From Stichopus chloronotus (Eukaryota; Echinodermata; Holothuroidea; Aspidochirotida; Stichopodidae), in assembly GCA_021234535.1 (NCBI GenBank), contig CM037843.1:16833911-16897910 (forward strand): a DNA stretch of 64,000 bases. The letters run 5' to 3'. Under the pieces are notes generated by a model. That model saw only the letters and a list, made by a program, of their open reading frames with translations, had not been told where the DNA came from and ran no database searches. Of the stretch, positions 23,384 to 37,400 are shown piece after piece (position 1 is the first letter of the stretch; each line of letters starts with the position of its first letter). The translations under genes were made by a program, and so were the position numbers.

Positions 23384-26300
23384 ATCTGGCAGTGTAGTGT
23401 AAGTACCTTACAGGTTAGTGAGTGGAACGACAACCATGGATCTGTGTACAACTATACCGGCAGGCGTTTACATTTGTGACCTGAACTGACTAAAAAACGA
23501 GATTAATGTGATAAAACTAAAAATAGGTCATGGAAGATATCTTCGATCAATTATCAACAGAAAAAGCTACTTCAAACAAAATTTAGTTTTCTCCGAAGTA
23601 CAGGCATGATTAAGGCTACTGCACTTATGTCTGTGAGTGTAGTGGTGTTGAAACGATTACAATGCGTGTTGGCCAATACTCTAGTGTGCAAGCCCAGCCA
23701 AATACTGTCGGAGCAGGATCTTTTCAAACATGGCTTTTGCGGTGACATACAGGGGAACAGAGCTGGGGAAATAGCCTAACAATATTTTCAAAACTGCACC
23801 GTTTAATCTCATTGTTATTCTAAGTGAGACATACCGATAAAGTCTACATTAATATGAATATTTCACCTGCAGTGCAAACTGCAAAGCGAAATAAAAAAAA
23901 AATCATTACCTAAAAGTCAGAATTCTTGGAGATATTTTCAGTTCAAATCTAGCATCAAATACAGCACCATGATAGTCCACCCTATAGGCTTACATAATCA
24001 AAAAGTTTTCAAGAGGAAGGGGACCCTCCCCATACATCCCCAGGGTGGCAATCAGTGAGTCGGATGCATCACATCTTTTCACACTGATGTACAGGATCAG
24101 ACCAGCCTATGACTATCATCCTCACTTTCAAGATCATTCCAAACCCATATGTAACATGAAAAAAAATGGGGAGTTTTCATATATTTGAACACCCCCTCCC
24201 TCCCTCCCCCTACTTTGGAAAAAACTCCTAGCTACGCCACTTTGTGAGCCTAGAGATCTGAAAGATTGCAGAATCACTCTGTTGAGTGAGCGGCTTAAAA
24301 TGGACATTGCACAGTCTGGTTTTGGACAAACGACGTGAGATGTCTGTCTTTGGCTTCTACCGCGTCGAATCGACATCGAACGGTTATACAAATGGCGAAC
24401 GAGATTCTCAATGTCTCAAACAGGGGCGCTACTCAACAGGATTTATTGGGGTGAAGGTATTTTTGCCTTACGAAATCATTCAGTGCCTTATGACTTCATG
24501 TTGTAAAAAGGAAGGTAAATAATAAACGCAGTTTCTGTCACTGACTGCTGTGGATCACAGCAGCCCCGCAGTCAGACTAACGTTTTTTTTTTTGGGGGGG
24601 GACAGCAATTTTGGATTTTTACCGGAACTGGGAGGAGTCCTTTAAACATCATTTGTCCCTTTTAAGGGTTCTAGATGCAAAATGATGAGAGATTTTCGAT
24701 ATTTTCTTAAGGTATTTGTATTCCATATGCAGGACCTTTTATTGAAAAAGGTGCTTTTACGGGGGGAGGGGCGTGATTACGTCGGCCTGGATAACAGTTG
24801 GTGGATCTAGGATTTTTTATGGGGAGGGGACAACATGAGAAGGTATGTTTAGAATTATTTATAAACTATTGGCGTGGGACATATACAACAATTTGACTTA
24901 AAAAAAAGACCCCTTCCCCAAACCCATATGTCCGAAAATGGTATTTCCGAGTCTGAAAAAGAGATATCATGTCTGAAATTTTGCAATGATTAAAAAAAGG
25001 AATCAATCTATGAACAATGGTTATACGTTAGTTGGGATTATATAAGAAACCTAAGAAATTACACATCCTATTTATGTTCTTAAGCCACCATTTTGTATTG
25101 GGATTTATGATCCGAGCAAGACCCAGTCCTCATTTATTCCTCCGCAACTGGTTTAAGGAGTGGGGCATTCGTGAGGGGGGGGGGGACTCAACTGGTGTCA
25201 TCACTTACACACTATCTAGAATTGTGGGAAGACCATCTAAGCTCCCCCAGCGGTCGGCTCACTCGGGGCGTACTAGAAGAGATTTGAATATAAATACCCC
25301 CTAGATTGCCGGATATCGTCTTCCCATAGTCCCCCCACCCCCCACCATCATTTTTTTTTTTCGCTGCCTAACAATTGGATACGATGTGCTTTGTAAGCGA
25401 TCCCGAACTTGCGAATTTCCGAACTTGTCATCAGTGCATTTCGCAATTATGAGCTAACGTGATAGCTAAACATAGATAAACCTAGAGTGCACAGTTTGTG
25501 TCCAAAAAATTTCGACTCACGTGAAGAGCACAAGGTAACGGAAGATGTCTCTCATAAGGCGGACCTAAGGTGACATGCGAGATGTAAATTTATCGTGTTA
25601 GACTGCAACTTGTTGTCTCGACAAAACTTTGCAAAATTGTACAGGTACTCGGATACGAAAAACTTGTTTGATGGATAATTTTGCAAATTGCCGTGTTTTC
25701 GAGTAACGGATTATTTGTTATCTCGGAAAAAATTGCAAATTGTCGAGTTTCCGACTTAGGCTAATGTGAAATCTGGGAAAACGTTTGTTGGTTAAAGTAT
25801 AAGGTCTAAATGTAGCCCTTGCTAATTGCCATTCCGCCATTTAAGCCCATTACATGCAGTTACCCGCTTTGCTTCACCGGTCAGCCCTTCTCTCTTTTGT
25901 AATTTCTCTAATCATCCATCCAACCGACGGACATACAACTCCTCGCATGAAGCTCCCCCCCCCCCCCCCTCCTACGCTTTACCTGTTTTCTATTCTATCA
26001 TTCTCCGTATCTCTCGGCCGCTGGATGGAAAAACCTTGGTGCGTGAATGAGAATGTTCAAGACACCTTGCGTGTTTGAGATATATAGGTGACCCGGCCGG
26101 ACCCATACCAACAGGGTCTAGTCTAAATGGCGGTATTACTGGTTTTTACCAGAATGTATACGGTAGTTCTTATCCAATCGTGAACAGAGGGTGTGTGCCA
26201 AGGGACGTTTTCTCAATTGTGTAACATTTCAAGTGATATACCTCTAATAGGAAGTGTAATTGGTCCAGTTTTGTTCCTTGTATGATTTGTCGAATTGCGT

Positions 26301-26830
26301 TTAAGGCTGTAGTGTCAAAATGTTGCTGATAACACCAAATTAGGAAAACCAATCAGTAAGACTGCAGGATACTGAAAAGTAATCTATGAGTGTCTCAGAA
26401 GAGACAAGTAAAGTTTCTTTCGGACAAGTGTCTTGTTTTGAGAGTCATTTGTTCCCATCCAGTATTTCGTTACAAAATCCATTGTCAGATTATAATGACA
26501 TTGTCATATCCTTGAAGTTGTGTCTTCAGTGGGGTTTGACTTTTCCACAAGTGAAACATTTTGGCGATTATGACCAACAAATTAAAACTCATTATATACG
26601 TTGTTAACGTAGGCTGACTATCATAAGTTGAGCGGAACTCAAGATCTTTTGTGTAGGGGGGGGGGGGTGTCCGAACACCCTGGGTACGGTCCTGTGGTAT
26701 AGTATTTCACTGATATGCCTGTTTTAAACAAATGACATCTTAGCAACTACTTACTTAACCCATCTCAAACCAATGGGGGAAATTTACCGTGCAAAAGGTA
26801 CGTTCCCTGGTAACATTCCAGCATGAGCGT
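23384..26830. other. Intergenic stretch, no gene supported
   Basis: Unconstrained-looking DNA with scattered homopolymer runs (G run at 25179, C run at 25951) and a transposon-end-like word 'tagctacgccactttgtg' at 24229-24246 whose partner I could not find. The short frames at 25826-26078, 26170-26352 and 26386-26607 have no splice or family support. Confidence 0.4.
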
Positions 26831-27096
26831 TTATGGGCCCCATATCGACGAACATATGGGGTTCATAGTTTGCACCCAAGATCTTTGACTGGTCCATATA
26901 TATCAGTCTTGATAATCAATATGACCCATATATTGTAGCTCTGGGGTCCACGTGGGCAATTGTCCTGTATGGACACCATAACGATCTCGTATTGGTCATA
27001 TAGTTATCTGGACTGGCATATATGGACCCCTTACGGACCCTGGGTGCAAAATTATATAGGTCCATATGGATTCACCTATATGGGACTCTGGTTAGA
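26831..27096. repeat. Palindrome-rich dispersed repeat, copy 2
   Basis: Diverged same-orientation copy of 1715-1995, starting 'atgggccccatatcgacg'. Both copies keep the order of internal landmarks, so this is a dispersed element and not a chance run of palindromic words. Confidence 0.7.
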
Positions 27097-27254
27097 GTAC
27101 AGATATTGAAATTAAGATGTTCATGCATGTATACATTGGTATAAATTTTTGGGTTTCCTGTACCAGCTTAGCCCATATAAATTTGAGATTTCTCTGCTTC
27201 CGTCGTACCCCTAGTTTGACATTTTGCTCATTGGTTTACTAACCGTGTTTTTTA

Positions 27255-27440
27255 CTCGAAACTGACTTAATAATAACTACTGACTCGAAAAATGACTTGG
27301 TCAATTATTTTGACTCAACTTGACTCAGATGGAGCACTGACTCGACTTGAATTGACTTGACAACTAGTACTGACTCGACTTAACTTGATCCGTAATGTGG
27401 ACGACTCGACAATTCGACTTGAAACTCGAGCTCAGGTTTA
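27255..27440. repeat. Degenerate 'gactcgacttgact' microsatellite
   Basis: Repeated variants of 'tgactcgactt' and 'tgacttga' over about 180 bp. No frame and no other signal. Confidence 0.6.
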
Positions 27441-27493
27441 CTCGTTATAACTCTTTCTTTGACCTATGATTTATCGGACAGGCACTTACTCAC

Positions 27494-27703
27494 CAAGTTT
27501 GAAGTTCGTCCTACTAGCTTATGATCTAGGCTAGGACTGAGGAGATAAATGAGTTGTGTGACCCATGTTTCTTTGTACATGTCATTTTCTGCGACTTGAA
27601 CCGCCGCTCGACGGATCGCAGCATCTTCTCCCTGGACATGTGGATGCGATAGCAAAAGTGAAACGGCTTGCCATAAAAGCGCTAACGTGTTTGGTTCACC
27701 GTA
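27494..27703 (-). CDS. Orphan coding-like exon, 70 codons, gene unknown
   Basis: On the minus strand the segment from 27703 down to 27494 is bounded by an acceptor ('ttaccaaag') and a strong donor ('ttg|gtgagtaag'), both in phase 0. It encodes exactly 70 codons with no stop, beginning YGEPNTLALLWQAVSLLL and including AAIRRAAVQVAEND and TQLIYLLSPSLDHK. The composition (amphipathic, Leu- and Ala-rich helices) looks like a helical-repeat protein and unlike translated intron. I could not find a partner exon on either side, so this may be an internal exon of a gene with distant exons or a pseudogene fragment. The acceptor's pyrimidine tract is weak. Alternatively the frame runs on past the donor to a stop at about 27464. 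Confidence 0.4.
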
Positions 27704-28499
27704 CTTTGGTAAGTAAACAGTTATTGCACAATATCATATTCTCCGTACTCCACCTCAGAAGCAAGAAAGGTCCTGGCCAAACCGGGCTTAAAGATCATGA
27801 TGAAGGTATTCTTCATATCTGTGTACGCAACAACAAGAGTTGAAACAAACTTTACACACCTACGGCAAACTTTACACACTGTCAATAATCTTTGGTCTAA
27901 GTTACTCGCTGTTACTGTTTACAATTTTAGAGGATCCACTGGTCTACAGTGGTCAAGACATACAACTTAGATCGGTAACTTACAACATTGTTTGCTGAAG
28001 ACTAAGCCCTCTCCCTGGCGTAAGTGGGAGTCACAGACAATGGTGGGGCAATTTTTTTCGAAAGCTCATATTTCTTTTAAGTGTATTAAATATTTTTGGA
28101 AATAATAAAATGCTAAGTACTAAGGAACATTTAGGCCTGTGTATTTTGTACTTTTCCCACTTACATTAAGTCCTGTCAACTCAGTGAGGCCGAGGGGCAA
28201 GAAGTTGTAGTTATACATCATGCATATAATGTAGACTGGATGTTAAGTCAGAAAACATTTTACGGAAAAAAATCGCATAAGGCGTATAAGAAAGTGTACC
28301 TTTGCACACCTGTTGCTTTTCGTGTTACTCAGCTACTATATCCAGTAGGCTAGTAGTAGGTCACCTGGCTATGTTTTAATGAGTCATGACGTAGCATGGT
28401 TACAGTAACAGTACTGTATGCTATATTATTTGCAGATATTATCATTTCTAAATGGAGTACTGCAAAAGACCTATATTCCAGTGTATTCCCCTGTATGCC

Positions 28500-29575
28500 A
28501 CCCTGCTCTTTCTGGCAAGGAAGAAGGGTCACTTGTGGCCATTGCGACCACCGGGGTGGTGCGACAGGTGTTCTCACTTTCCAAAATTTGTTAGAATTAG
28601 GTTGGCTGGAAAGTCTGAAATACCAGTTGGTATTTTTCATATCTCAATCTAGATAGCACAAATAGCACTACATTGCATCTAAGGTTTAATACCAAGGAGG
28701 TGAAAAATTTCTCATAAAGAGAATGGGGGACACCACCTCTCTTACAACCCTCTCCCAGGCCAACCATCAGTAATATCATGCGTTCCCCACCTATCAAAAT
28801 ACTATCTTGCATGACATTTTTCTCACCAAGCTGGCTATCATTAGCAGAGTTATCAGTACAAGACCCAGCTTTATACTTGTCATACTTATGCAATCATCGA
28901 AGGGTTGTCTGCAAACTAATAGAAAACTAATTGCCAGAGAGTAAAAATTATTGGAATAACTTGACTGGAACTACAATTTCTCAGAAAAATTGAGTGCAAT
29001 AAATGCAAAATATTGCAACAGATTTTGTTTAGGGTACGTTACCTGGTAGGTGAAAGTTTATTCAAAATAAAAAACTGTTTAAGTAACTATTCTGGAAATT
29101 ATATGATGGCACAAATATTCTAGATAAGAGCAATTCAAATTATCACCATTTTCCAGTTTTTATTGTTAATTGACTGGGTAAATGCAGACAACAAGATCCC
29201 CATTTTCAGGCTGGGTACATGTAGCTCAAGTGCACCTGGGGAGTGCTGTTCTCTGCCATCTGGAGCTTTTGAAAAGCCAAAATTTTCTTGTCCGCTCTGC
29301 GCCAACCAATGGTGGTGCTCCACTTAGATAGTCCTGCAGTTACTAAGCCTCCCTTCAACAACCTTCCTTTTTTTTTTTTGTCCTCGGAGCCTGGTAATGC
29401 CCTTTTCATAAGACTGCACCCCCCCTAATTCTGCACCCCCTTCTGATAAGATATTCTTAGTGTCCGAAGCTATTGGGCACTCAGGGTGTGCTGGGTCCTG
29501 AGTTGGGAAAAACACAGCCAGTCAGAATTACCCGCACATCCCCCTTAAGATGTGATCCTTGCTACAGCCCTGCAG
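28500..29575. repeat. Dispersed repeat family R1, copy 2
   Basis: Aligns with 6830-7640 through a long ordered series of shared words and, in its right part (29390-29450), with 8030-8110 ('tggtaatgccc', 'agactg', 'ttctgataag'). The right end 'ttgctacagccctg' is roughly the inverse of the left end of copy 1 ('cagggccgtcgcaa'), as expected for a terminal-inverted-repeat element. No transposase frame. Confidence 0.6.
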
Positions 29576-31496
29576 TCACGATAATTAAGGTGGCCTTTCA
29601 TCCAGCCTTCGGATCCGCTTGATGAACTGTCCAGATTTTTAGCTCCCTGTCCATTTGGGATCACACAGCACCAGACATGATTATGATAATCCTCTTCTCT
29701 GAAAATGCTAATGCAAGCGCTCTCAACAACACAAGATTTTATTGTTAGACAGTCTTAATTTGCCACAACTCTACTACATGATCTACATCATGCTTAGAAC
29801 ACCTGTAAAGTGTGATCTCAGGCCATCTGGGAAATTTGTGTGTAAAGCCATAAATGTTCTTGTACGCGTTGTGCTATCTCGGCATGGTGGCACTCCACTC
29901 ACAGTAGATGGCAGTTTAGGTTGTGCTCTTTTTCCATCATCAAGGAATTTGCACCCAACAAAGACGGGAAGCAGTTGGCTTATATCATCCAAAATAGACT
30001 CCAATATCTTCTAGCAAGCTGATCACTGAAGAATGTCAAGACAAGGTATTTAATTTTCAGGCATTTGCCTCTGTCTGGGTCCAAAACTTCTTCCTAACCC
30101 CTACTACATGGTCTGCAAATCCCTGCCAGTCCAAGCATTTGATGCACTGTCAGCATGTATACATGTAGCACCTTCAATATAACAAACTCAGAGGTATATG
30201 AATACTTATTGTATACTTACTAAAAACTGCAGTTCATGTCACTTTCGCAATTTCTGTGGACACTTAAACTTCCTAACCCCCATCATGACATGTCGTTAGT
30301 CCATTACCAGTGCTGGAAGGTTTTTCCCACTATGTGTACGTCTACCTTAAGTTGGGTATAATCATGTGACTAGAATTTTGCTCCATTATCTCTTGTCTAA
30401 GAATTTGCTTGGAGTCAATTGCTTCATGTGGAAGCCATAAATCTAATGGACTTGAGTGAATTTACCCATTATGTAATGATAAAACTACTTGTGTAGGTCT
30501 TGTTTACTTTTCATGGATACTAGCTCTCCAGCTAGCCAGGTGTGGTTATTTCTTTTTACAAATAACAGATAAAAGTACTGTATGGTAGACTGGACACATC
30601 ATTTGATTGACTGCATTGGAACAGTTTCTGCATAGTCCCTAATGGAGTCACACTAGTTGTAATGGTGGGTGAAGGAATACTGATATGATGTCAGTCCCAA
30701 ATTTTGCATACATAACTAATTCATATAGTTCATTGAAATTCTCCAGTTTCTCTATCAAAGGCCTGTTGAAAGAATGAAAAGCCAACTGTTGGACAGCCAA
30801 CTCTAGGAAAACCAACTACTGTACTATCTTTTGGTCGTTCACATGGAATTTCAGTTGTCCCAGACAGTTGGACATCCATAGAAATTGAGCCCTGGCTCTT
30901 TCCATTTAAAGCTCTGACAGCCATCAGCATGTCACTTCTTTGTACAGCATTGTTAACTTGTTTAAGAAAGTCATGATTTAAATTAGAGACTTAAATAATT
31001 AACAGTGATTTAAACCAAATAAACTGATTTGAGTCATGATTTTTTTCAATGGAAAGTATGATTTTGATTGGGTATAATTGGCTTGATTTAAATCATAAAG
31101 AACCCTTTTCGAACAGTCTCACGCACTGTGCACTACTGGACAACAGATTCGAGAAGCACTGCAACCATAAACAAAGAGACAAACTGGACTACGCTCAATG
31201 TTCAAAAGTTCAGTGCGCTATATATAATCTTACGTAATGGACATCCGGTGTGTGGACTGTGTAATGAATAAGAGGTCAATGGTTAAACTGATAGTTTTAT
31301 GAGATATTTTGTAGACTAGCTTTCAGTAATCCTCTTGAAATGTTTATCAGTATTTTATCAGTAGTTTGATACGTAAAATTGTTTACATTTACCCATGGTT
31401 TGTTTGCCTCTTGGAATAACTGTACCTATATCAGCAACAGTGTAAAGTACATCATATTTGAGTATTACTGTATGCCATATTTAATTCACCACACAG
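29576..31496. other. Region upstream of the peptidase gene; 5' exon not located
   Basis: The first listed peptidase exon begins right after an acceptor, so a 5' leader exon and the promoter should lie to its left, probably within this stretch or beyond. I cannot place them from sequence alone. The frames at 29742-30014 and 31049-31237 lack splice or family support. Confidence 0.4.
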
Positions 31497-34400
31497 GTGT
31501 TCACAGATGATGAAGGGCATGCTAGTAGTAACTACCACCAGTTCATCGATGATATAGAAATGGAGGATTCTGAACTACGGTTCCGTTCTCCAAGAAAATT
31601 GAGAGGGAGCGTCGCTATAGGAAGGTTGCTAGCGACAGTGGCATTGGTAGCTGCATGTGGCATTGGTCTAGGTTTCGTAATCGGTTGGTTCTCCAAGGGG
31701 CCGATCGAAGAAGTCATTCAGGATGTCCCCGAAACGTACAAAGTCTGGTTAGAGGCCTTGGAAGAGACAGACAGCTCAGAAGTCACCGAGATGATACTTG
31801 GTGATATACGCGCTGATAACATCAGAGAAAATCTGAGGTGAGAGATCAATTAACGACACAGAATTGTGTAAATGAAAAGTGTACATTACAATCTTTTTGG
31901 AAGTAGCACACATGGAATAGTCCTCTGTATTGTAGATATCTTGAGTGAACGGTTGAATGCTCTATATTGTATTGCAGTGTCTTCATATCGTTGGAAAAGT
32001 TCAGTGATGACTTCGGCATCTGAGACATCTGAAGTGTCTAGTGGACCTCCAGACCATTTTGTAATAAGGTCATCCTTCATGAGTCCACATGACCTCATGT
32101 AAATGCTGAAATGATATATGACGGTCCAAAGCGTAGCAGGGCAATGTAGTTTGTCCGTGAATTCGGATTGGAAAGTAAGAATGCAACTTTGGGCTCCAAC
32201 GTTACGGTTGCCTTCAAAATTTAGTTTGTCATAGTGGTTCTGTCTACAGATTCGCCCAAACAAATTCATGCGGACAAAACAAATCATCGGCACGGACGAT
32301 ATTTTAGCCAAAGAGTGATGGTTATTAGTCTTCTGTTGAGGGTTAGGAGTTAAGTTTGTATGTAAATAACAGACATCACTCAACTTCATTCATTCACCGT
32401 AGTTCGCATTTAATTCGTGCAAATAGCGTCAACACTGTCAGAAACTGCAAAACGGCGTACTGTTGTTGTGGGGAAATATAGCCTTAATTTTGGAAGAGCC
32501 AACCACATTTTGCATTAAAGCCATTCATTTGACAACTACCTAAACCTAGGTGGTGAAACTCATTCATTTATTGAATAAGGCCATAAGATTTTACAACGGA
32601 ATTGTCCCTTGAGCCTGTATCACAATTATTTGTATTGTTCAGTATCATATCTGTTCTGTAATGATGCATCATCTACAGGCATCTGACGTTGAGCCCACAT
32701 CTTGCAGGAACAAAGGCTGACAAAGAGACTGCTGACTATGTTAAAGGTGTGTGGGACAATCAAGGCTTGGAAACAACAAGGATTATACCCTACGATGTCG
32801 TTTTGTCTTACCCCGACACAGAGAAACCAAACCTGGTATGTGATCTGTTTGCATGCTATGGAGTTCAGTGGGTGTCTTCATTAGTTTCATTTACCTTTAA
32901 ACATTTTGGTAAGATTGCAGTACATGACTTATTATTCTTGTGAATTGGTCTTACAAGAATTTCATGAAGTTATACAGGTAAGTGGTATTTTAAATGGTAT
33001 TACTACCATAGAGCTACATGTGAGAGGACAAAATCACTCAGTGACATACACACAAGGATGATTAAAAAAAATAGGCACAAGAGAAGTAGCCACTGAGTTG
33101 GAAATCAACTCTTTTAGAGCCAGAATTAAAATTGCTACAAATTTTCAATCTCGTGCATCAACTATGAAAAGTACATCGTACTGGGAGCAAGCTTGCTTTT
33201 CTGTGTAGTCTGTGAGTAGTCATGTGACATTTCCAAGGATGTTACACTCAAGTCTGAAAATTGGGAACCTTCGATAAACTGAAAGTATAGCAACAAGAAC
33301 ATTATATCTTCAATCTTTCCCCGACTGGCAGCACATGCAGTGCAGTATCCCAGCATTGCTTGGATGTGTCGTCTGCTGCTGCTTGAATTCATAAAATTGC
33401 ATGTCATGTACATCAGTCTGTGTGACAATGTTCCAGTCGGACCTTCACGCAAAACAGTGATTTTTAGTAAGCTAGTAACTCTGTGCCACTTGGAGATCAG
33501 AGAACAGTCAGGAATTATTCCTGATTCCCAGAAATTCACTCCAATTCCATTGTGAAATATTGTAATTTAGTTTTGGAAAAGTTGTTTGATTTTCACTGGA
33601 GTGAAAGTACAGGCCACTGATTATGATTCAGGGTATAATTTTTCCTGCTGGTGTGTATTTTTAGTCTCCACAAGAACTTCTGCTTCTAATTGAAGAGGTG
33701 GTTTTGTTTGTTTTGATTTTCAGATTACAATCTTGAATGATGATGGAAGTGAGTATTTCCAGTCTCAACCAGAGGAAGAGAACCTCGGTGGTGGAGAGAA
33801 AAATGAGGACATTGTATTCCCCTTCAATGCTTATGCACCAGCAGGTGTGGTAGAGGTGAGGGAAATTAAAAAAGTTCCGTTGGCATTTTGACCAAAGAAA
33901 ATGAAATCATCAGTCCTTGTATGCAGACCGAAACCAATTGGATGTCACTTTCATGCACATATTTAAAACATTACTGCACCTGGAAATATGGAAGTAGCAA
34001 TATAGTTCTAATGTTATTAGAAAATTATAAATACTTTTTTTGACATTTTATTGGTGTTTGCTATTTTAATGCCGTTTGATAGGTGAGATGTAATTCTTTT
34101 CGTATAATTGCCAAAACTGGTGGCATGCATCTATTTTCACACACCCAGTTGCCGTGTAGGGTGCAATTTATCTTCGATGCTCAAATGGCAAGCTGGCATT
34201 ACCTTTTTCTGTTTCAGGGAGAATTGGTATACGTGAATTACGCTCGAGCGGAAGATTTCAATCAACTAGCAGAGATTGGAGTCAATGCTTCTGGAAAAAT
34301 AGTGATCGCCAGATATGGGAAGATTTACCGTGGTGATAAGGTGATTAACAAATAATTGATGGAATTATCTGCAACTGTCAATTTTTGTCAGATTGATTAC

Positions 34401-37400
34401 TGCTTTATATTTTATTACTACTTTCACCATTTTTAAGGCCACATTAAAGTTGTGAGTGTAGTGATAGTATGATAGGATGTTTAACACAGGGTACCACATT
34501 GTCTCTTTAATTATCTTCTCAACCTATCTGCTTCAATAGAAATGGTGTTTATGGAACTTCTACCACATTTATTCAACAATTTGTCTCCCAAATTAGGTCA
34601 TGCCTCTCATCTTGGTGCTTTCATTTCTCTCTTGATGATTAGGGAATGTCTACAAGATAACTCATTGACATTGTCTTATATCCATACCAAACCATTGTAT
34701 TACTATATTTTACTGTCTTTCTTCCTTGTTACTGTGAGTTCTGCCATGATCAAGTCAGATAATCAATGATTCAACCAAATCAATCAACCAAATGAATTAG
34801 TTAATCGAACACTCCCTGATAATTCTTCTCTTAACATAAAAGTACATTACTGTCATTTTTTTTTCAGGAAAATCAAGCCTCCCTAAATGGAGCTAAAGGG
34901 TTAATTTTGTATTCAGATCCATCAGATTATGCAGTTGAAGGTGCTGACTCCGTGTATCCAGACTCTTGGTACCTTCCACCATCAGGTATTCAAAGAGGGT
35001 CTGTGTTCCGACCAAGTGGAGACCCACTTACACCTGGATACCCCTCCACAGGCAAGTAAAACCAGCCCTCACCTGCAGGTGACTGATATATGTAATTTGA
35101 GTGACCGATATTTGTAATCACTCTTAGGAAATGATTTTCATGTTGAATTCTCAAATTGAGGTTTGGTGTAATGAGAAATACTGTTCCTCGGAAGTGACTG
35201 TTTTTATCATTTTTAGTATATTTACTAAATTAATCCAATGACACCTGAGCATGCAAAAGAATGTGCGTGTCACTGGCCTTTGTGGTCGAGTTTTACAAGG
35301 AGATCTTTTTTTTTGCATTTGTATATTTGTAAATTTGGCCCAAAAGTTTGTATTTTCTCCTCCAGCAGCCTCAGGGGTAGATCTGAGAGTATCATCAAGC
35401 GATAAATTTGTTCATGATGCACCGGTTTTAATGTTGGATATCTGCAGTTACAGCTGTTATCATGATTAGATATATTGAATTATCACTGTTCAATGTTATT
35501 CCGTTATTCCTCACAAAACAGAGAGAGCATTTCGAGAGTCACCGGAGGATATTGCGTTCCCCCGCATCCCTGTTCAGCCGATTGGATACGGTGATGCAAG
35601 TCACATTCTGAGGTAGACATTGACAGCTGTGCATTTTTTTTTTTGTTTTACACAATTACTACTTTATTGTCATGAAAGATGCTGGTAGCTAATTAAACTC
35701 TCCAGTGAAACACTGTATTGTTGGTGCAAGCAAAAGGCGTCAGTTGTTCACAGGTTCCTGATTACGTCGGAAACCGTGGCAACGGCCGTTTGATCGATCT
35801 ACCGCGTGACCATCAGACCGTCAAGTGATGCTGTTAGTATCAGAACGAATTGTGTTTGCTGAACTGCATCATTGGTTACACAAGTTAATGGTAGGGAACC
35901 AAGTAATTAATGATACAAGTACAATCTGTAGATTCAATTAAGTGGAAACATTTGCCACAAAGAGTCATTTTTTTTCTTGTTTTTGTATCTCTTGAACTGC
36001 CAGATTTGAGTTCCTGAAAGTGTGACCTTCTGCCACTTTAGTCAGGACTTATATCTTATGGAAACTGTGTATCAATCACCCATGTAAAGTTTTGCAGTTC
36101 TTACTCTCAAGGACGCAAACATCATTAGAGCCAAGACAAAGTCATCATGCTTTCTCTTGAGTATGCCATTTTAAAGCCGTAGTCATGATGTGGGGAGTCT
36201 CTCTTTCGCATGAAAAAAAAAAAAACACTTCTGTTTTGCCGTGCAATTGTCTTGTTAGACGTGGTTGAACGTCTTCATGGATTGTCCTAATTGTGAATAA
36301 TCTGGTACATAAATGTGTTGAATGTGGTTTGCTGAACTTACCCCAGAACCGATACACGTGAGCAATTGTATGGTATGCAGAAGAAAATTTCGTTCATAAT
36401 CTTTGATGAGATTATCAGTAACTTCTGTTACAATTATGAGTCCATCTTACGTCGCCACTTTAGGCATTGCGTATTGGTGACTGAGGTGGTGTGCTGACAG
36501 GACTATTGTGATTGAAGCAGTTACTACTGTTTGGAAGAACGATTTCAGGTCCTCTGTTTTGAATCTGGTTAGATAGACTGTGAATAAAACCATTAAACAT
36601 GACATGTACTGTAATCTTTTACATTCCTTCTGTCAATTGTACCATCATCTCGTAGAGAGATGGCTGGCAGTGATGTCCCCAAGGAGTGGGAAGGCGGCCT
36701 GAATCTGACGTATAAACTTGGACCAGGATTAGTCAATAACAGGTAAACTATGATATTCTATGACTCTAAAAAAAATTGAAACAAATATCTTTAAAACAAA
36801 GAGACTGCAGTTTCAATGATAGTTATGTACGAAGTAATAGTACCAGCATAGGGGTATATGTTAATTTATGTTATGTAGGTCACACATCCATTCTGATTGT
36901 GATATTACAGTGGAATTGATAGTACATTGATATTATCATATCTATGATGAAACATAGTCAGTTCAATACTGTTTAATTGAAATCAGTTAAAGACTTTATC
37001 TGGAATAAAATGTATATTTATTGTTCACTTTCATGATCATTCTCATCTTTCTTCCATTGTTCAAAATTATTTTTGATGACGTAAGTTTGTTTGAAATGAG
37101 ACGTATGCAATTCAGCAGATGATTTTTGCTTGTTTTCATAGGACGGTCAAGCTGGAAGTCAACAACAAACTACAAACAAACACTACTTACAATGTCATAG
37201 GTACTATATCTGGCAGCTTAGAACCAGGTATGCACATAGTTTAATGGGGTTCAATGCAATGAACGTTGATGTGACACAGTGTCAGAGTAGAGGATGTGCT
37301 AAACTAGGCCACCCTATCTGCAGTTGCAACTTATGCTCTAAAACTTCATGTATACATTTCAATTTATGCATCTCAAATTCATTGCACTCGGGTGTAACAT

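Noticed and set aside
24229..24246. Transposon-end-like word 'tagctacgccactttgtg'
   Set aside because: It resembles a hAT-type right end, but I found no matching left end or target-site duplication, so no element is called.
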